Position numbers and translations under genes: made by a program. Shown piece by piece: positions 18,342 to 26,051 of a stretch of DNA of 64,000 nucleotides. The DNA is from an uncultured Oscillospiraceae bacterium (GTDB lineage: Bacteria > Bacillota > Clostridia > Oscillospirales > Oscillospiraceae), in NCBI GenBank assembly GCA_934597175.1, contig CAKTQR010000006.1:9543-73542 (forward strand), written 5' to 3'. Numbering within the stretch: the stretch's first letter is position 1; the number at the start of each line of letters is the position of its first letter. Under the pieces are notes generated by a model. It was not told the DNA's origin, did no database searches, and was given only the letters and a program-made list of their open reading frames with translations.

Positions 18342-18803
18342 TTATTTAATATAGTAGGAGTTATCACGATGCAGTATCGTGTACAGCTTAATGAGCCGTG
18401 GCCTTGCGGAAACTAAACGCAGCCAGGGCCCAGCGTAGAAGTTCCAGAGCGCATCGCCGGGGCGGATGTCCTTGCCGCCGCGGTCAATATGCGTAACGAT
18501 GGCGAAGACCTGCCCGGGTGCGATAGGCCCTTCGATCTGCTGCTGGCTGTCGCCGAGAAAATACAGGCCGGTGTCGTCGATGCGCACGATGCGGTGGAGG
18601 ATGTACTGCCCGTTGCTGCGCTGGAAAAACGCAATGTCGCCGACACGCAGCTCACACTCGGGCGCTTTGAAAAACACCGTGTCACGCTCATTGCGCAAAA
18701 ACGGGTACATGCTGCGTCCGCTGACCCTGACGCTGACCTCATGGCCGCTCTCGACAAGCTCACGCAGCACGGATATGTATTCAAATGTGTCGACTTTTCG
18801 CAC
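18342..18803 (-). CDS. S24/S26-type signal peptidase-like protein of the radical SAM locus
   Basis: 153 residues from the GTG at 18803. The catalytic serine motif is SGRSMYPFL, followed by LRVGDIAFF and, where bacterial SPase I has a lysine, YILHRIVRID with histidine, then FLGDSQQ. It is therefore a Ser-His enzyme like SipW and archaeal/ER signal peptidases, but with no clear N-terminal membrane anchor. The C-terminus is basic. Such peptidases commonly sit beside PqqD/HprK/radical SAM sets, so leader removal from the 86-residue peptide is a reasonable inference. The frame is open to GTG 18824, but the promoter (-10 at 18832-18827) would start RNA near 18820, and agaggg 8 nt before 18803 fixes the later start. 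Confidence 0.65.
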   Translation of the reverse strand: MRKVDTFEYISVLRELVESGHEVSVRVSGRSMYPFLRNERDTVFFKAPECELRVGDIAFFQRSNGQYILHRIVRIDDTGLYFLGDSQQQIEGPIAPGQVFAIVTHIDRGGKDIRPGDALWNFYAGPWLRLVSARPRLIKLYTILHRDNSYYIK

Positions 18804-18826
18804 GAAAAACACCCTCTTTTGCACTA

Positions 18827-18855
18827 ATTATAATAAAAACCGACAGCCCCGTCAA
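18827..18855 (-). promoter_or_regulatory. Promoter of the S26-like peptidase gene
   Basis: On the minus strand: TTGACG (18855-18850), 17-bp spacer, TATAAT (18832-18827). The RNA would start near 18820, downstream of the longest possible start codon. Confidence 0.8.
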
Positions 18856-18926
18856 CTTCAAAACCGATGGCACATTATACAAATTAACTATACTAGGTAT
18901 TTACATTTTTGGCATATCGCCGCCTT

Positions 18927-18956
18927 TTGCACAAATTTGCGACAGCCTTATATAAT
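18927..18956 (+). promoter_or_regulatory. Possible promoter of the sipW locus
   Basis: TTGCAC (18927-18932), 18-bp spacer, TATAAT (18951-18956), giving a leader of about 130 nt that is AT-rich and without an ORF. A second weak candidate (TTGCGC 19027, TAATAT 19050) is closer to the gene. Confidence 0.45.
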
Positions 18957-19093
18957 ATAGCGGAAACCTCAACGAAATTAGACAAAAAGTTCAGCAAAAT
19001 TAACGATATAATTACGCATTTTAACCTTGCGCTGTGTGTTGATATGTGTTAATATAACTTTACATAAGACTGAGCGCACCAGCGGGAATACAT

Positions 19094-19606
19094 ATGAAAA
19101 AATCTGTAAAGAAAACATGGAATGTGATATCCACCGTTCTGGTGGTGATAGTGGTCGTCATCGCCCTGCTGCTCGTCGGTGCAAGACTGTTCGGGCTTCA
19201 GGTGTATGCGGTGCTGTCGGGCTCTATGGAGCCGACTTATCATGTGGGCTCGATTATATATGTAAAGTCCGTTGACCCGGGCGAGATCGAGGTCGGCGAC
19301 CCTATAACCTTCGTCATGAACGAGGAGCTGACCGTTGCGACCCACCGTGTCGTGCGTATCGATACGGAAAACAGGGCGTTTTACACGAAGGGCGACGCTA
19401 ATAACGACCCCGACGCTGCGCCCGTGAATTTCAATAATCTTTTGGGCAAGCCGGTGTTCACGATACCGTACCTCGGCTATGTGTCAAGCTTTGTGCAGTC
19501 GCCCCCGGGCATCTACATTGCCGTCGGCGTCGGTGCGTTGCTTTTGGCGCTCGCTTTTCTGCCGGACATGCTCGGCAGCGATAAAAAGCAAAAGCGGAAA
19601 AATTAG
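19094..19606 (+). CDS. sipW: SipW-type (ER-type) signal peptidase I
   Basis: 170 residues. Membrane segment about 12-31, catalytic SGSMEPT (S44), VATHRVVRID (H84 in place of the usual lysine), TKGDANNDPD (D101 region), and a second membrane segment about 150-168 before a lysine-rich tail. This Ser-His form is SipW, which in Bacillus subtilis processes TasA and TapA. Three downstream proteins carry SipW-type signal peptides, so it very likely matures them. A short GC stem with T-run (agggc-taa-gccct at 19615-19627) lies just after it and may weaken read-through to the next gene. Confidence 0.92.
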   Translation: MKKSVKKTWNVISTVLVVIVVVIALLLVGARLFGLQVYAVLSGSMEPTYHVGSIIYVKSVDPGEIEVGDPITFVMNEELTVATHRVVRIDTENRAFYTKGDANNDPDAAPVNFNNLLGKPVFTIPYLGYVSSFVQSPPGIYIAVGVGALLLALAFLPDMLGSDKKQKRKN

Positions 19607-19675
19607 TTCAATATAGGGCTAAGCCCTTTTTGGAGAATATGTAGGAATTTTGTTCAATCGAAAGGAGACAATCAA

Positions 19676-20287
19676 ATGAAGAAAAAACTCACAACCGTAT
19701 TGGCGATCGTTTTGGTCGTCGCCCTGTCCGTTGCAGGTACCTATGCTTACCTGACTGCACAGACCGATACCGTCACCAATACATTCACCACCGCCGGCCT
19801 CATCGACAAGGATGCAGACTTCACCCTCGTTGAGAGCAAGGCAAATCAGCAGGCCGACGGCACTTATGTCCTCGATAAGAAAGATCCTGTCCAAGCTAAC
19901 GACTATGTTGTCGTTCCCGGTGTTGACATGCCCAAGGATCCTACCGTCAACCTCAATCTGAAGGCCAACATCGACGCATATGTTTTCCTCGCAGTTGACA
20001 ACAATCTCAAGGGCATGAGCGTTACCATCGACAAGGCATGGGGTCAGGCGATCACCACCTACACCGACAAAAACGGTGTTGCTTGGGACATCTATGCTCA
20101 GAAGGTCACCGGCACTACCGCCGTTCAGACTCTGACTTTCAATGTCCTCGAGGGCCAGACCGTCACCGTCGACAAGGCTGCCGACTCTTACGATGGCAAC
20201 ATCGTCTTCAATGCATACCTGACTCAGGCTACCGGCTTTGACTCCGCTCTGGCTGCATGGAATGCAACCTTCGGCGTAAAGGCATAA
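19676..20287 (+). CDS. TasA/CalY-like protein with SipW-type signal peptide (probable major fibre subunit)
   Basis: 203 residues. The start MKKKLTTVLAIVLVVALSVA followed by GTYAYLTAQTDTVTNTFT is the SipW-dependent signal: cleavage near A-T-Y and the T-D-x-V-x-N-x-F patch. The mature part is a beta-rich domain of about 175 residues with few lysine-tyrosine repeats and no wall-sorting motif. In Bacillus, TasA and CalY are secreted this way and assemble into matrix fibres. Strong Shine-Dalgarno aaaggag. It sits right behind sipW and is separated from the next paralogue by two strong RNA hairpins, which fits it being made in larger amounts. Polymerisation is inferred. Confidence 0.75.
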   Translation: MKKKLTTVLAIVLVVALSVAGTYAYLTAQTDTVTNTFTTAGLIDKDADFTLVESKANQQADGTYVLDKKDPVQANDYVVVPGVDMPKDPTVNLNLKANIDAYVFLAVDNNLKGMSVTIDKAWGQAITTYTDKNGVAWDIYAQKVTGTTAVQTLTFNVLEGQTVTVDKAADSYDGNIVFNAYLTQATGFDSALAAWNATFGVKA

Positions 20288-20446
20288 GCGCATCTAAACA
20301 CTCGGTTTTAACCGAAAATATCTGAGAAACCCCAACCCTGCGGTCAATTTCCGGCCGCAGGGTGTCGGTGGATTTAGAACATTGGGCGCTCCACCGATAT
20401 TTTGCCCACAATACGCAGCAAGCTCTGCGCATAGGGAGGTTTAACC
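20288..20446 (+). promoter_or_regulatory. Intergenic RNA with two strong hairpins inside the matrix operon
   Basis: Hairpin 1 pairs CCCTGCGG with CCGCAGGG (about 20336-20362); hairpin 2 pairs tcggtgga with tccaccga (about 20366-20398). Neither has a T-run, so they are more like RNA-stabilising or processing structures than terminators. agggaggt before 20447 is the ribosome site of the next gene. Confidence 0.5.
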
Positions 20447-21016
20447 TTGAAAAACACAAAGACAAAGATCCTGGTTTTGGCTTTGGCGGTCGCCCTTGTA
20501 GCCGTTTGCGCTATGGGTACCGTGGCATTTTTCACCGACCGCAGCACAGCGACGAATGTCATCACGACAGGCGGCGTTGATATCGAGCTGCTGGAGACCG
20601 CCGTCAAGGACGGCGAGATCGTCCCGTTCGAGGATGTCTCCGGCGTTCTGCCCGGCGATGTGATCTCAAAGATCGTTGAAGTCAAGAATACCGGCAAAAG
20701 CGATGCCTATGTCCGTGTAAGCGTCGAGAAGGCGATCACCCTCGCCGAAGGCATTGAGGGTGAGGCAGACCTGTCCCTCGTTAAGCTCGACATAAACACC
20801 GAGAAGTGGACCGAGGCAGACGGCTATTATTACTACAACGAGGTCCTCAAGCCCGGTGAGACCACCGCACCCTTGTTCACCACCGTCACCTTCGACGGCG
20901 CAATGGACAATCTCTATCAGAACTGCACCACCACCGTCAGCGTGACCGCTCAGGCAACTCAGGTCGCCAACAACGGCACAAGCTCGCTGACCGCAGCAGG
21001 CTGGCCTGAAGCATAA
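20447..21016 (+). CDS. TasA/CalY-like protein, second paralogue
   Basis: 189 residues. SipW-type signal MKNTKTKILVLALAVALVAV, then GTVAFFTDRSTATNVITTG. The mature part has the Camelysin/TasA pattern VLPGDVISKIVEVKNTGKSDAYVRVSVEK and KWTEADGYYYYNEVLKPGETT. The same KW-x-x-x-DGYYYY-x-x-x-x-x-x-G block recurs in the paralogue at 23930, showing common descent. The codons begin TTGAAAAACACA after agggaggtttaacc: start TTG at 20447. It could be a minor fibre subunit. No catalytic motif. Confidence 0.75.
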   Translation: MKNTKTKILVLALAVALVAVCAMGTVAFFTDRSTATNVITTGGVDIELLETAVKDGEIVPFEDVSGVLPGDVISKIVEVKNTGKSDAYVRVSVEKAITLAEGIEGEADLSLVKLDINTEKWTEADGYYYYNEVLKPGETTAPLFTTVTFDGAMDNLYQNCTTTVSVTAQATQVANNGTSSLTAAGWPEA

Positions 21017-21032
21017 GAAAGGGGCATAACTC

Positions 21033-23915
21033 ATGAAGAAAAAGGTTTTAGCCCTTGTGCTTGCCCTCGTTATGACGGTAGGCTGCTTCGCCGGTCTCGG
21101 CGCAGGCATTGACGGAACTGATTTTGCGGCACTCGGTGTCGAGGATCAGTATGCCGCCATCATGGCAGCCGACAGCGAAGCCGACGCACAGGCTATGTTC
21201 GACACGCTCGATGCCGAGCAGCAGGCGGCTCTGACCGCTTATGCAGAGCAGCAGCAGGCTGCACCCGAACAGGATGCAGACCCCATCCCCGCTGTCAACT
21301 ACACAAATGTTGCTCCTCTCGTGACCGCAAATAAATCGTCTCAGCCCGCAAGGGTGCGCATGATGCGCGCAAACTCGTCTGCAAAGCCCATTGAGCAGGG
21401 CAAGTCCGTCGACGGACTTATCCTTGACAAGACCGCAACGGCAAACGACGACGGCACTTACAACATCAAGCTCGAAGCCTACACCACCGGCACGGTGAGC
21501 ACCACCGAGTCCACCAAGCCCGCAGACATCATTCTCGTTCTTGATAAGTCGGGATCGATGTCGAACAACATGACCAGCTACACCTATACCGAGAAATACT
21601 CTCTTAAGCACAAAGACTCGTACTATGTGAAAACCTCAGTTGGCTATGTTGAGGTCGAGTGGTGTTCTGACTGCAATGCGTGGACGAATGGATGCTATGA
21701 CAGAGGCTTTATTTTCACTTCGCATCACAAAGGAACCAAATATGTTCCCATGACCTCCGCATCCGATACCACTAGCGGCCATGTTCAGTTCTACTCTCGT
21801 GGCAACGCTACGACGGTGCGTCGTCTGACAGCGCTGAAAACCGCTGTTAACAACTTTACCAGCTCCGTTGCGGAGAAGGCAAAGGGCGCAGACGGCATCC
21901 TCGGCACGGATGATGATGTCAACTTCCGTATAGCTGTTATCAGCTTTGCAGATAGGGCATCTGCCCTGACAAATGGCCTTGTGAACATGGATGACAGCAA
22001 TGGTGTCAGCACGGTCAATAGGGCTGTAAACGGCATAAGTGCCGGCGGTAACACCTATCCTGCAAACGGATTAAATGCCGCAAATAATATTTTCGGCGCA
22101 AACAATGTTGACCTGTCGCAGCGCAATCGTGTAGTCGTTCTGTTTACCGACGGCTACCCCGCAGAAAGCCGCACTGACAACATCAACTACACGCTCTGTG
22201 ATAATGCTATTGCAAGCGCAAACAACACAAAGAACAACTACGGCGCAACCGTATACACTGTCGGTATTTTTGCCGGAGCTGATCCCGAAAGCGATATTGA
22301 CACTGACTTTGAATATGGCAATCGCCAGAATTCAACGCTGAATACGAAACAGCTTGTTGCTGCAAACAGATACATGCAGTACACTTCCAGCAATTATCCC
22401 AACGCAATGTCTCTGAAAAATGGTGGAGAAAAGACGAGAGACGGATACTATCTGTCTGCATCCGACTCTGATACGCTCAACACCATCTTCCAGAAGATAA
22501 GTGAGCAGTTCAGCGAAAGCAAGATCGACCTTGGCAGCAAGACTGTTATCAAGGACACCGTCACGAAGTACTTTGACATGCCCAGCAACGCAAGCGCAGT
22601 AAGTGTAAAGAGCTATGACTGCACCGGTGTTGCAAACGGTCAGCCCACCTGGAGCGAAAACGGCACTGTTATAAACAACGCCGTCACGCTCGATCCGTCG
22701 AATAACTCCGTCAATGTCACGGGCTTCGACTTCAACGCAAACTACATCACCGACAAGGGCCGTAACGAAAACGACCCGAAGCAGGCAGGCGACTTCTACG
22801 GCAGAAAGCTCGTCATCGAGTTTACCGTCACCGCCAAGGCAGACTTTATCGGTGGCAACAGCGTGCCCACCAACGGCTCGGATTCCGGCGTCTACGACAA
22901 GGACGGCAAAGAGGTCGCAACCTTCGATGTACCGCAGGTCAATGTACCCATCAAGCCCGAGCTCACCGTCAACGACAAGGTGATTTACGAGGGCGGCTCT
23001 GCCGATGTGAGCGGTCTGTACACCGCAGCCGACACTTCCTCTTGGAGATACGACTTTGTCAATGTAAGCTACGATGTCAAGAACGGCGACACCGCCGTCA
23101 CCGGCAGCGTCAGCCCCGCTGACTGCACCGACTACACCGTGACCGCCACCTTCAGCCCGAAGTACGACGGTCAGAACGCCAGCGGCACCATCAACGGCGA
23201 TGTCACCAAGGACGGCAGCGCAACCATCCATGTCCTTAAGCCGACTGTCACAGTTAACGCCAACGATGTCTGGAAGTACTACGGTGAAAGCTACAATACT
23301 CCCGACGGCAGCGGCATCACCGGCTCAGTCGCATGGTCGGACAAGAACGGCCACGATGTAAACGGCATTGCCGTTATCGGCTCTGAGCCCTACGGCACGG
23401 CTGATCTTGTTTACACCTATGACCACGGCGAGTTCGTCGTTCCCAACACCGATACCACCATCAATGTTGTCGCATCCGCAAAGGGCAAGGAGCTTACAAG
23501 CACCTCTTATGTCGTGCACCCGAAGTTCTGCACCCTGACCATCAACAAGGATGTTGCAAAGCTCCACGGCGACAACGACAGCTTCATCTTCAATGTTGTC
23601 GGCGAAGGCAACATCAAGTACGAGGCTCAGGTCGTCATCAACGGCGCAGGCAAGGCAGTCCTGACCGGACTCCCCGTCGGCACTTACACCGTCACCGAGG
23701 ATACCGGCTGGTCCTGGAGATACACCTGCGACAACAATAGTGCATCGACCACTCTGAGCGCAAGAAATGATAACGACAGCTTGACCATCACAAACAAGCT
23801 GGCTGACGACGGCTGGCTCGGCAACGAGACCTATGTCATCAACAAGTGCGAAAGCAAGACCATCGAGAAGGTAACTTTCATCCAGCAGGCAATTGATTTC
23901 CTGCTCGGTAGATAA
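21033..23915 (+). CDS. Large secreted von Willebrand A-domain adhesin with Cna_B-like end
   Basis: 960 residues with signal peptide (about 1-25). The vWA domain begins IILVLDKSGSMSNNM; D171-x-S173-x-S175 is the metal-ion-dependent adhesion site, and VVLFTDGYPAE (D373) is its distal part. A GTDDDVNFRIAVISFAD stretch lies between. The C-terminal third has beta domains, one with CTLTINKDVAKLHGDNDSFIFNV and LPVGTYTVTEDTGW, the SpaA/Cna_B pattern. There is no LPXTG; the end FIQQAIDFLLGR is amphipathic, like the tail of the SGNH protein at 9644. Such proteins act as pilus-tip or matrix adhesins. It lies between two TasA-like genes, 16 nt after one and 14 nt before the other. Confidence 0.75.
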   Translation: MKKKVLALVLALVMTVGCFAGLGAGIDGTDFAALGVEDQYAAIMAADSEADAQAMFDTLDAEQQAALTAYAEQQQAAPEQDADPIPAVNYTNVAPLVTANKSSQPARVRMMRANSSAKPIEQGKSVDGLILDKTATANDDGTYNIKLEAYTTGTVSTTESTKPADIILVLDKSGSMSNNMTSYTYTEKYSLKHKDSYYVKTSVGYVEVEWCSDCNAWTNGCYDRGFIFTSHHKGTKYVPMTSASDTTSGHVQFYSRGNATTVRRLTALKTAVNNFTSSVAEKAKGADGILGTDDDVNFRIAVISFADRASALTNGLVNMDDSNGVSTVNRAVNGISAGGNTYPANGLNAANNIFGANNVDLSQRNRVVVLFTDGYPAESRTDNINYTLCDNAIASANNTKNNYGATVYTVGIFAGADPESDIDTDFEYGNRQNSTLNTKQLVAANRYMQYTSSNYPNAMSLKNGGEKTRDGYYLSASDSDTLNTIFQKISEQFSESKIDLGSKTVIKDTVTKYFDMPSNASAVSVKSYDCTGVANGQPTWSENGTVINNAVTLDPSNNSVNVTGFDFNANYITDKGRNENDPKQAGDFYGRKLVIEFTVTAKADFIGGNSVPTNGSDSGVYDKDGKEVATFDVPQVNVPIKPELTVNDKVIYEGGSADVSGLYTAADTSSWRYDFVNVSYDVKNGDTAVTGSVSPADCTDYTVTATFSPKYDGQNASGTINGDVTKDGSATIHVLKPTVTVNANDVWKYYGESYNTPDGSGITGSVAWSDKNGHDVNGIAVIGSEPYGTADLVYTYDHGEFVVPNTDTTINVVASAKGKELTSTSYVVHPKFCTLTINKDVAKLHGDNDSFIFNVVGEGNIKYEAQVVINGAGKAVLTGLPVGTYTVTEDTGWSWRYTCDNNSASTTLSARNDNDSLTITNKLADDGWLGNETYVINKCESKTIEKVTFIQQAIDFLLGR

Positions 23916-23929
23916 GGAGGGGCTGTAAT

Positions 23930-24484
23930 ATGAAACTGTTTTCTTCACGCAGCTCCCACGCTGCAAATAACGGCGGCGCAAAGAAGCTGTCCGCCGCAGC
24001 AATTGCGATAATCCTCGTGGTCGTCATGGCCATCGGCGGCACGGTCGCTCTCCTCACTGCGAAGACCGACAGCGTGACCAACACCTTTAAGCCGGCTTCC
24101 TCGGGCATCGATATCGTTGAGAAGATCACCGAGAACTACAAGACCGAGATCGCTGTTAAGAACACCGGCGATGCAGGCGCATATGTCCGTGTCTCGCTCG
24201 TAGCAAACTACAGCGACGAAAACGGCAATATCACCGCAGGCGCAGAGGTCCCCGACTTTGAGGTCAACGCAGATAAGTGGTTTGTCGGCGACGACGGCTA
24301 CTATTACTACAAGCAGCCCGTTGCGGCAGGCGCTGTGACCGATAACCTGCTTGCAAGCGACATGGCACTTGCCGAGCACATGCAGGTCACCGTACTTGCA
24401 CAGAGCATACAGGCTAACCCCACGAGCTTGGTCGCAGAAAAATGGGGCGTGACCGTCAATTCCGACGGTACGCTTGCGAAGTAA
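23930..24484 (+). CDS. TasA/CalY-like protein, third paralogue
   Basis: 184 residues. An N-terminal basic stretch (SSRSSHAANNGGAKK) precedes the membrane signal, ending GGTVALLTAKTDSVTNTF, the SipW-type site. The mature part reads EIAVKNTGDAGAYVRVSLV and ADKWFVGDDGYYYYKQPV, matching the paralogue at 20447. ggaggggc precedes the ATG. Probable minor subunit or nucleator. Confidence 0.75.
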   Translation: MKLFSSRSSHAANNGGAKKLSAAAIAIILVVVMAIGGTVALLTAKTDSVTNTFKPASSGIDIVEKITENYKTEIAVKNTGDAGAYVRVSLVANYSDENGNITAGAEVPDFEVNADKWFVGDDGYYYYKQPVAAGAVTDNLLASDMALAEHMQVTVLAQSIQANPTSLVAEKWGVTVNSDGTLAK

Positions 24485-24498
24485 GGAGGGCTTGAATT

Positions 24499-25140
24499 AT
24501 GAAGAAAAGATTTTTAGCTATCCTTATGGTTTTGGTGCTGTGCCTGAGCATTGCTCCGGCAGCCTTCGCCGATGCATCCGTGAGCTACAAGGGCAGTGCG
24601 GAGAAGTTCGTATTTGCCCCCGGCAGCGACTATTCGCCCACCGATCTCTTTGAAAACTTCAAGGATGTCATGCCCGGCGATACGCTCACCCAGCAGATCG
24701 AGGTAAGAAACGATGTTAAGAACGATGTCAAGATAAAGCTGTACATGCGTGCTCTTGGCGCTGACGAGAACTCCAAGGAGTTCCTTGACCAGATGGATCT
24801 TACCGTCAAGGCTGCCGACGGCAGCGAGCTGTTCGCAGCTCCCGCCGGCGAGACCGCACAGCTTACCGACTGGGTATGCCTCGGCACTTTCTATTCCGGC
24901 GCAAAGACCACTCTCAATGTGACGCTGAATGTCCCCATCGAGATGGGCAACGATTATGCAAATCAGATCGGCACTCTCGATTGGGAGTTCGCCGTCGAGG
25001 AGCTGGCCGTTGAGCCTACTGATCCCGTCGGCCCGAAGACCGGCGACGAGACCCCCGTTGCGCTGTACGCAGCCATCTGCGCAGTCTGCGCCGGTGCTCT
25101 CGTGTTCCTGTTTGCAACCAGGAAAAAGAAAGAGCAGTAA
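24499..25140 (+). CDS. Sortase-anchored TasA-like surface protein
   Basis: 213 residues. An ordinary Sec signal (AFADASVSY cleavage near residue 25) is followed by a domain with LFENFKDVMPGDTLTQQIEVRNDVKNDVKIKLYMRA, related to the PGD-x-x-x-x-x-x-V-x-N part of the TasA-like neighbours. The end is a wall-sorting signal: GPKTGD (about 178-183), a hydrophobic segment and RKKKEQ. The motif xPxTG differs from canonical LPXTG. A sortase gene follows, so this is likely the wall anchor of the fibre, playing the part that TapA plays in Bacillus. ggagggc precedes the ATG. Confidence 0.75.
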   Translation: MKKRFLAILMVLVLCLSIAPAAFADASVSYKGSAEKFVFAPGSDYSPTDLFENFKDVMPGDTLTQQIEVRNDVKNDVKIKLYMRALGADENSKEFLDQMDLTVKAADGSELFAAPAGETAQLTDWVCLGTFYSGAKTTLNVTLNVPIEMGNDYANQIGTLDWEFAVEELAVEPTDPVGPKTGDETPVALYAAICAVCAGALVFLFATRKKKEQ

Positions 25141-25149
25141 TTAAAACAA

Positions 25150-25184
25150 AAAACTGACACCGTTTTACGGTGTCAGTTTTTTTT
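25150..25184 (+). terminator. Rho-independent terminator of the matrix operon
   Basis: Stem aactgacaccg/cggtgtcagtt (about 25152-25162 with 25168-25178), followed by eight or more T. Confidence 0.92.
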
Positions 25185-25220
25185 ACATGGTGATGCAAAA
25201 CCTGCAAAAAAGCTTTACAA

Positions 25221-25258
25221 ATTACCCGTTGCATTGCGGCGGGTAATTGTATTATACT
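25221..25258 (+). promoter_or_regulatory. Sortase promoter with inverted repeat
   Basis: TTGCAT (25229-25234), 18-bp spacer, TATACT (25253-25258). A perfect inverted repeat attacccg (25221-25228) and cgggtaat (25240-25247), 11 bp apart, brackets the -35 box and could be an operator. Confidence 0.55.
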
Positions 25259-25287
25259 GATTTCATCAAAAATCAGAGGTCAAAACC

Positions 25288-26010
25288 ATGCGCAAAGTTA
25301 TCAGAACGATCGTGCTGCTCCTGTGCATTGCGGGCTTTTGCCTTGCCGGATACAAGCTGTATGACTACTATTCGGAGATGAAAAAGGGCGAGGACACGGT
25401 CGATAAACTAAAGAATATTGCCGTCACCGAGGTCAATGAGGGCGAAAAAGCCCCGATAAGCGTCGATTTTGCGGCGCTCAAGGAGGAAAACTCCGACATC
25501 ATCGGATGGCTTTACAGCGACGGTACGCCGATAAACTACCCCATCGTGCAGGCGGAGGACAACCAATACTACCTGCGCCGCCTCACCGACGGCAGCTACA
25601 ACTCAAACGGCACGCTGTTCATGGACTTCCGTGACGCCGCCGACTTCGGCGGCTTCAACACGATAATTTACGGCCACCGCATGAAGTCAAAGGCCATGTT
25701 CGGCACGCTGCCGGGCTACCTCGAACAGGACTATTACAACGAGCACCCGGTGATGTACCTGCTCACGCCCGAGAAAAACTACAGGCTCGATATCGTGTCA
25801 AGCTTTATCCTCCGCTCCGACTCGGATATCTACAGCCCGATGGAGACAAGCGAGGAGAAAAAAGCGTTTTTGGACAAGATAGCGTCGGAATCGGCGTTCA
25901 AGCCGAACACGGAGTTCGGCACGGACGACCGCTTCGTGTGCCTGTCGACCTGCACCTACGAGTTTGAAAACGCCCGCCTCATGGTCGTTGCAAAGCTCAC
26001 CGAGCTATGA
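25288..26010 (+). CDS. Class B sortase
   Basis: 240 residues. An N-terminal membrane anchor (about 5-22) is followed by the sortase B core: INYPIVQAEDNQYYLRR, YGHRM (H130), CLSTCTYEF (C222) and NARLMVV (R230), a complete His-Cys-Arg triad. It would join the wall-sorting protein at 24499 (GPKTGD) to peptidoglycan. It has its own promoter after the terminator of the matrix operon. A bidirectional terminator follows. Confidence 0.92.
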   Translation: MRKVIRTIVLLLCIAGFCLAGYKLYDYYSEMKKGEDTVDKLKNIAVTEVNEGEKAPISVDFAALKEENSDIIGWLYSDGTPINYPIVQAEDNQYYLRRLTDGSYNSNGTLFMDFRDAADFGGFNTIIYGHRMKSKAMFGTLPGYLEQDYYNEHPVMYLLTPEKNYRLDIVSSFILRSDSDIYSPMETSEEKKAFLDKIASESAFKPNTEFGTDDRFVCLSTCTYEFENARLMVVAKLTEL

Positions 26011-26043
26011 AAAAATCCCCGATTTTTAAATCGGGGATTTTTT
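26011..26043. terminator. Bidirectional terminator between sortase and aro operon
   Basis: Stem aaaatccccgat/atcggggatttt with A-run and T-run, between convergent genes. Confidence 0.92.
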
Positions 26044-26051
26044 GCGCCTAT

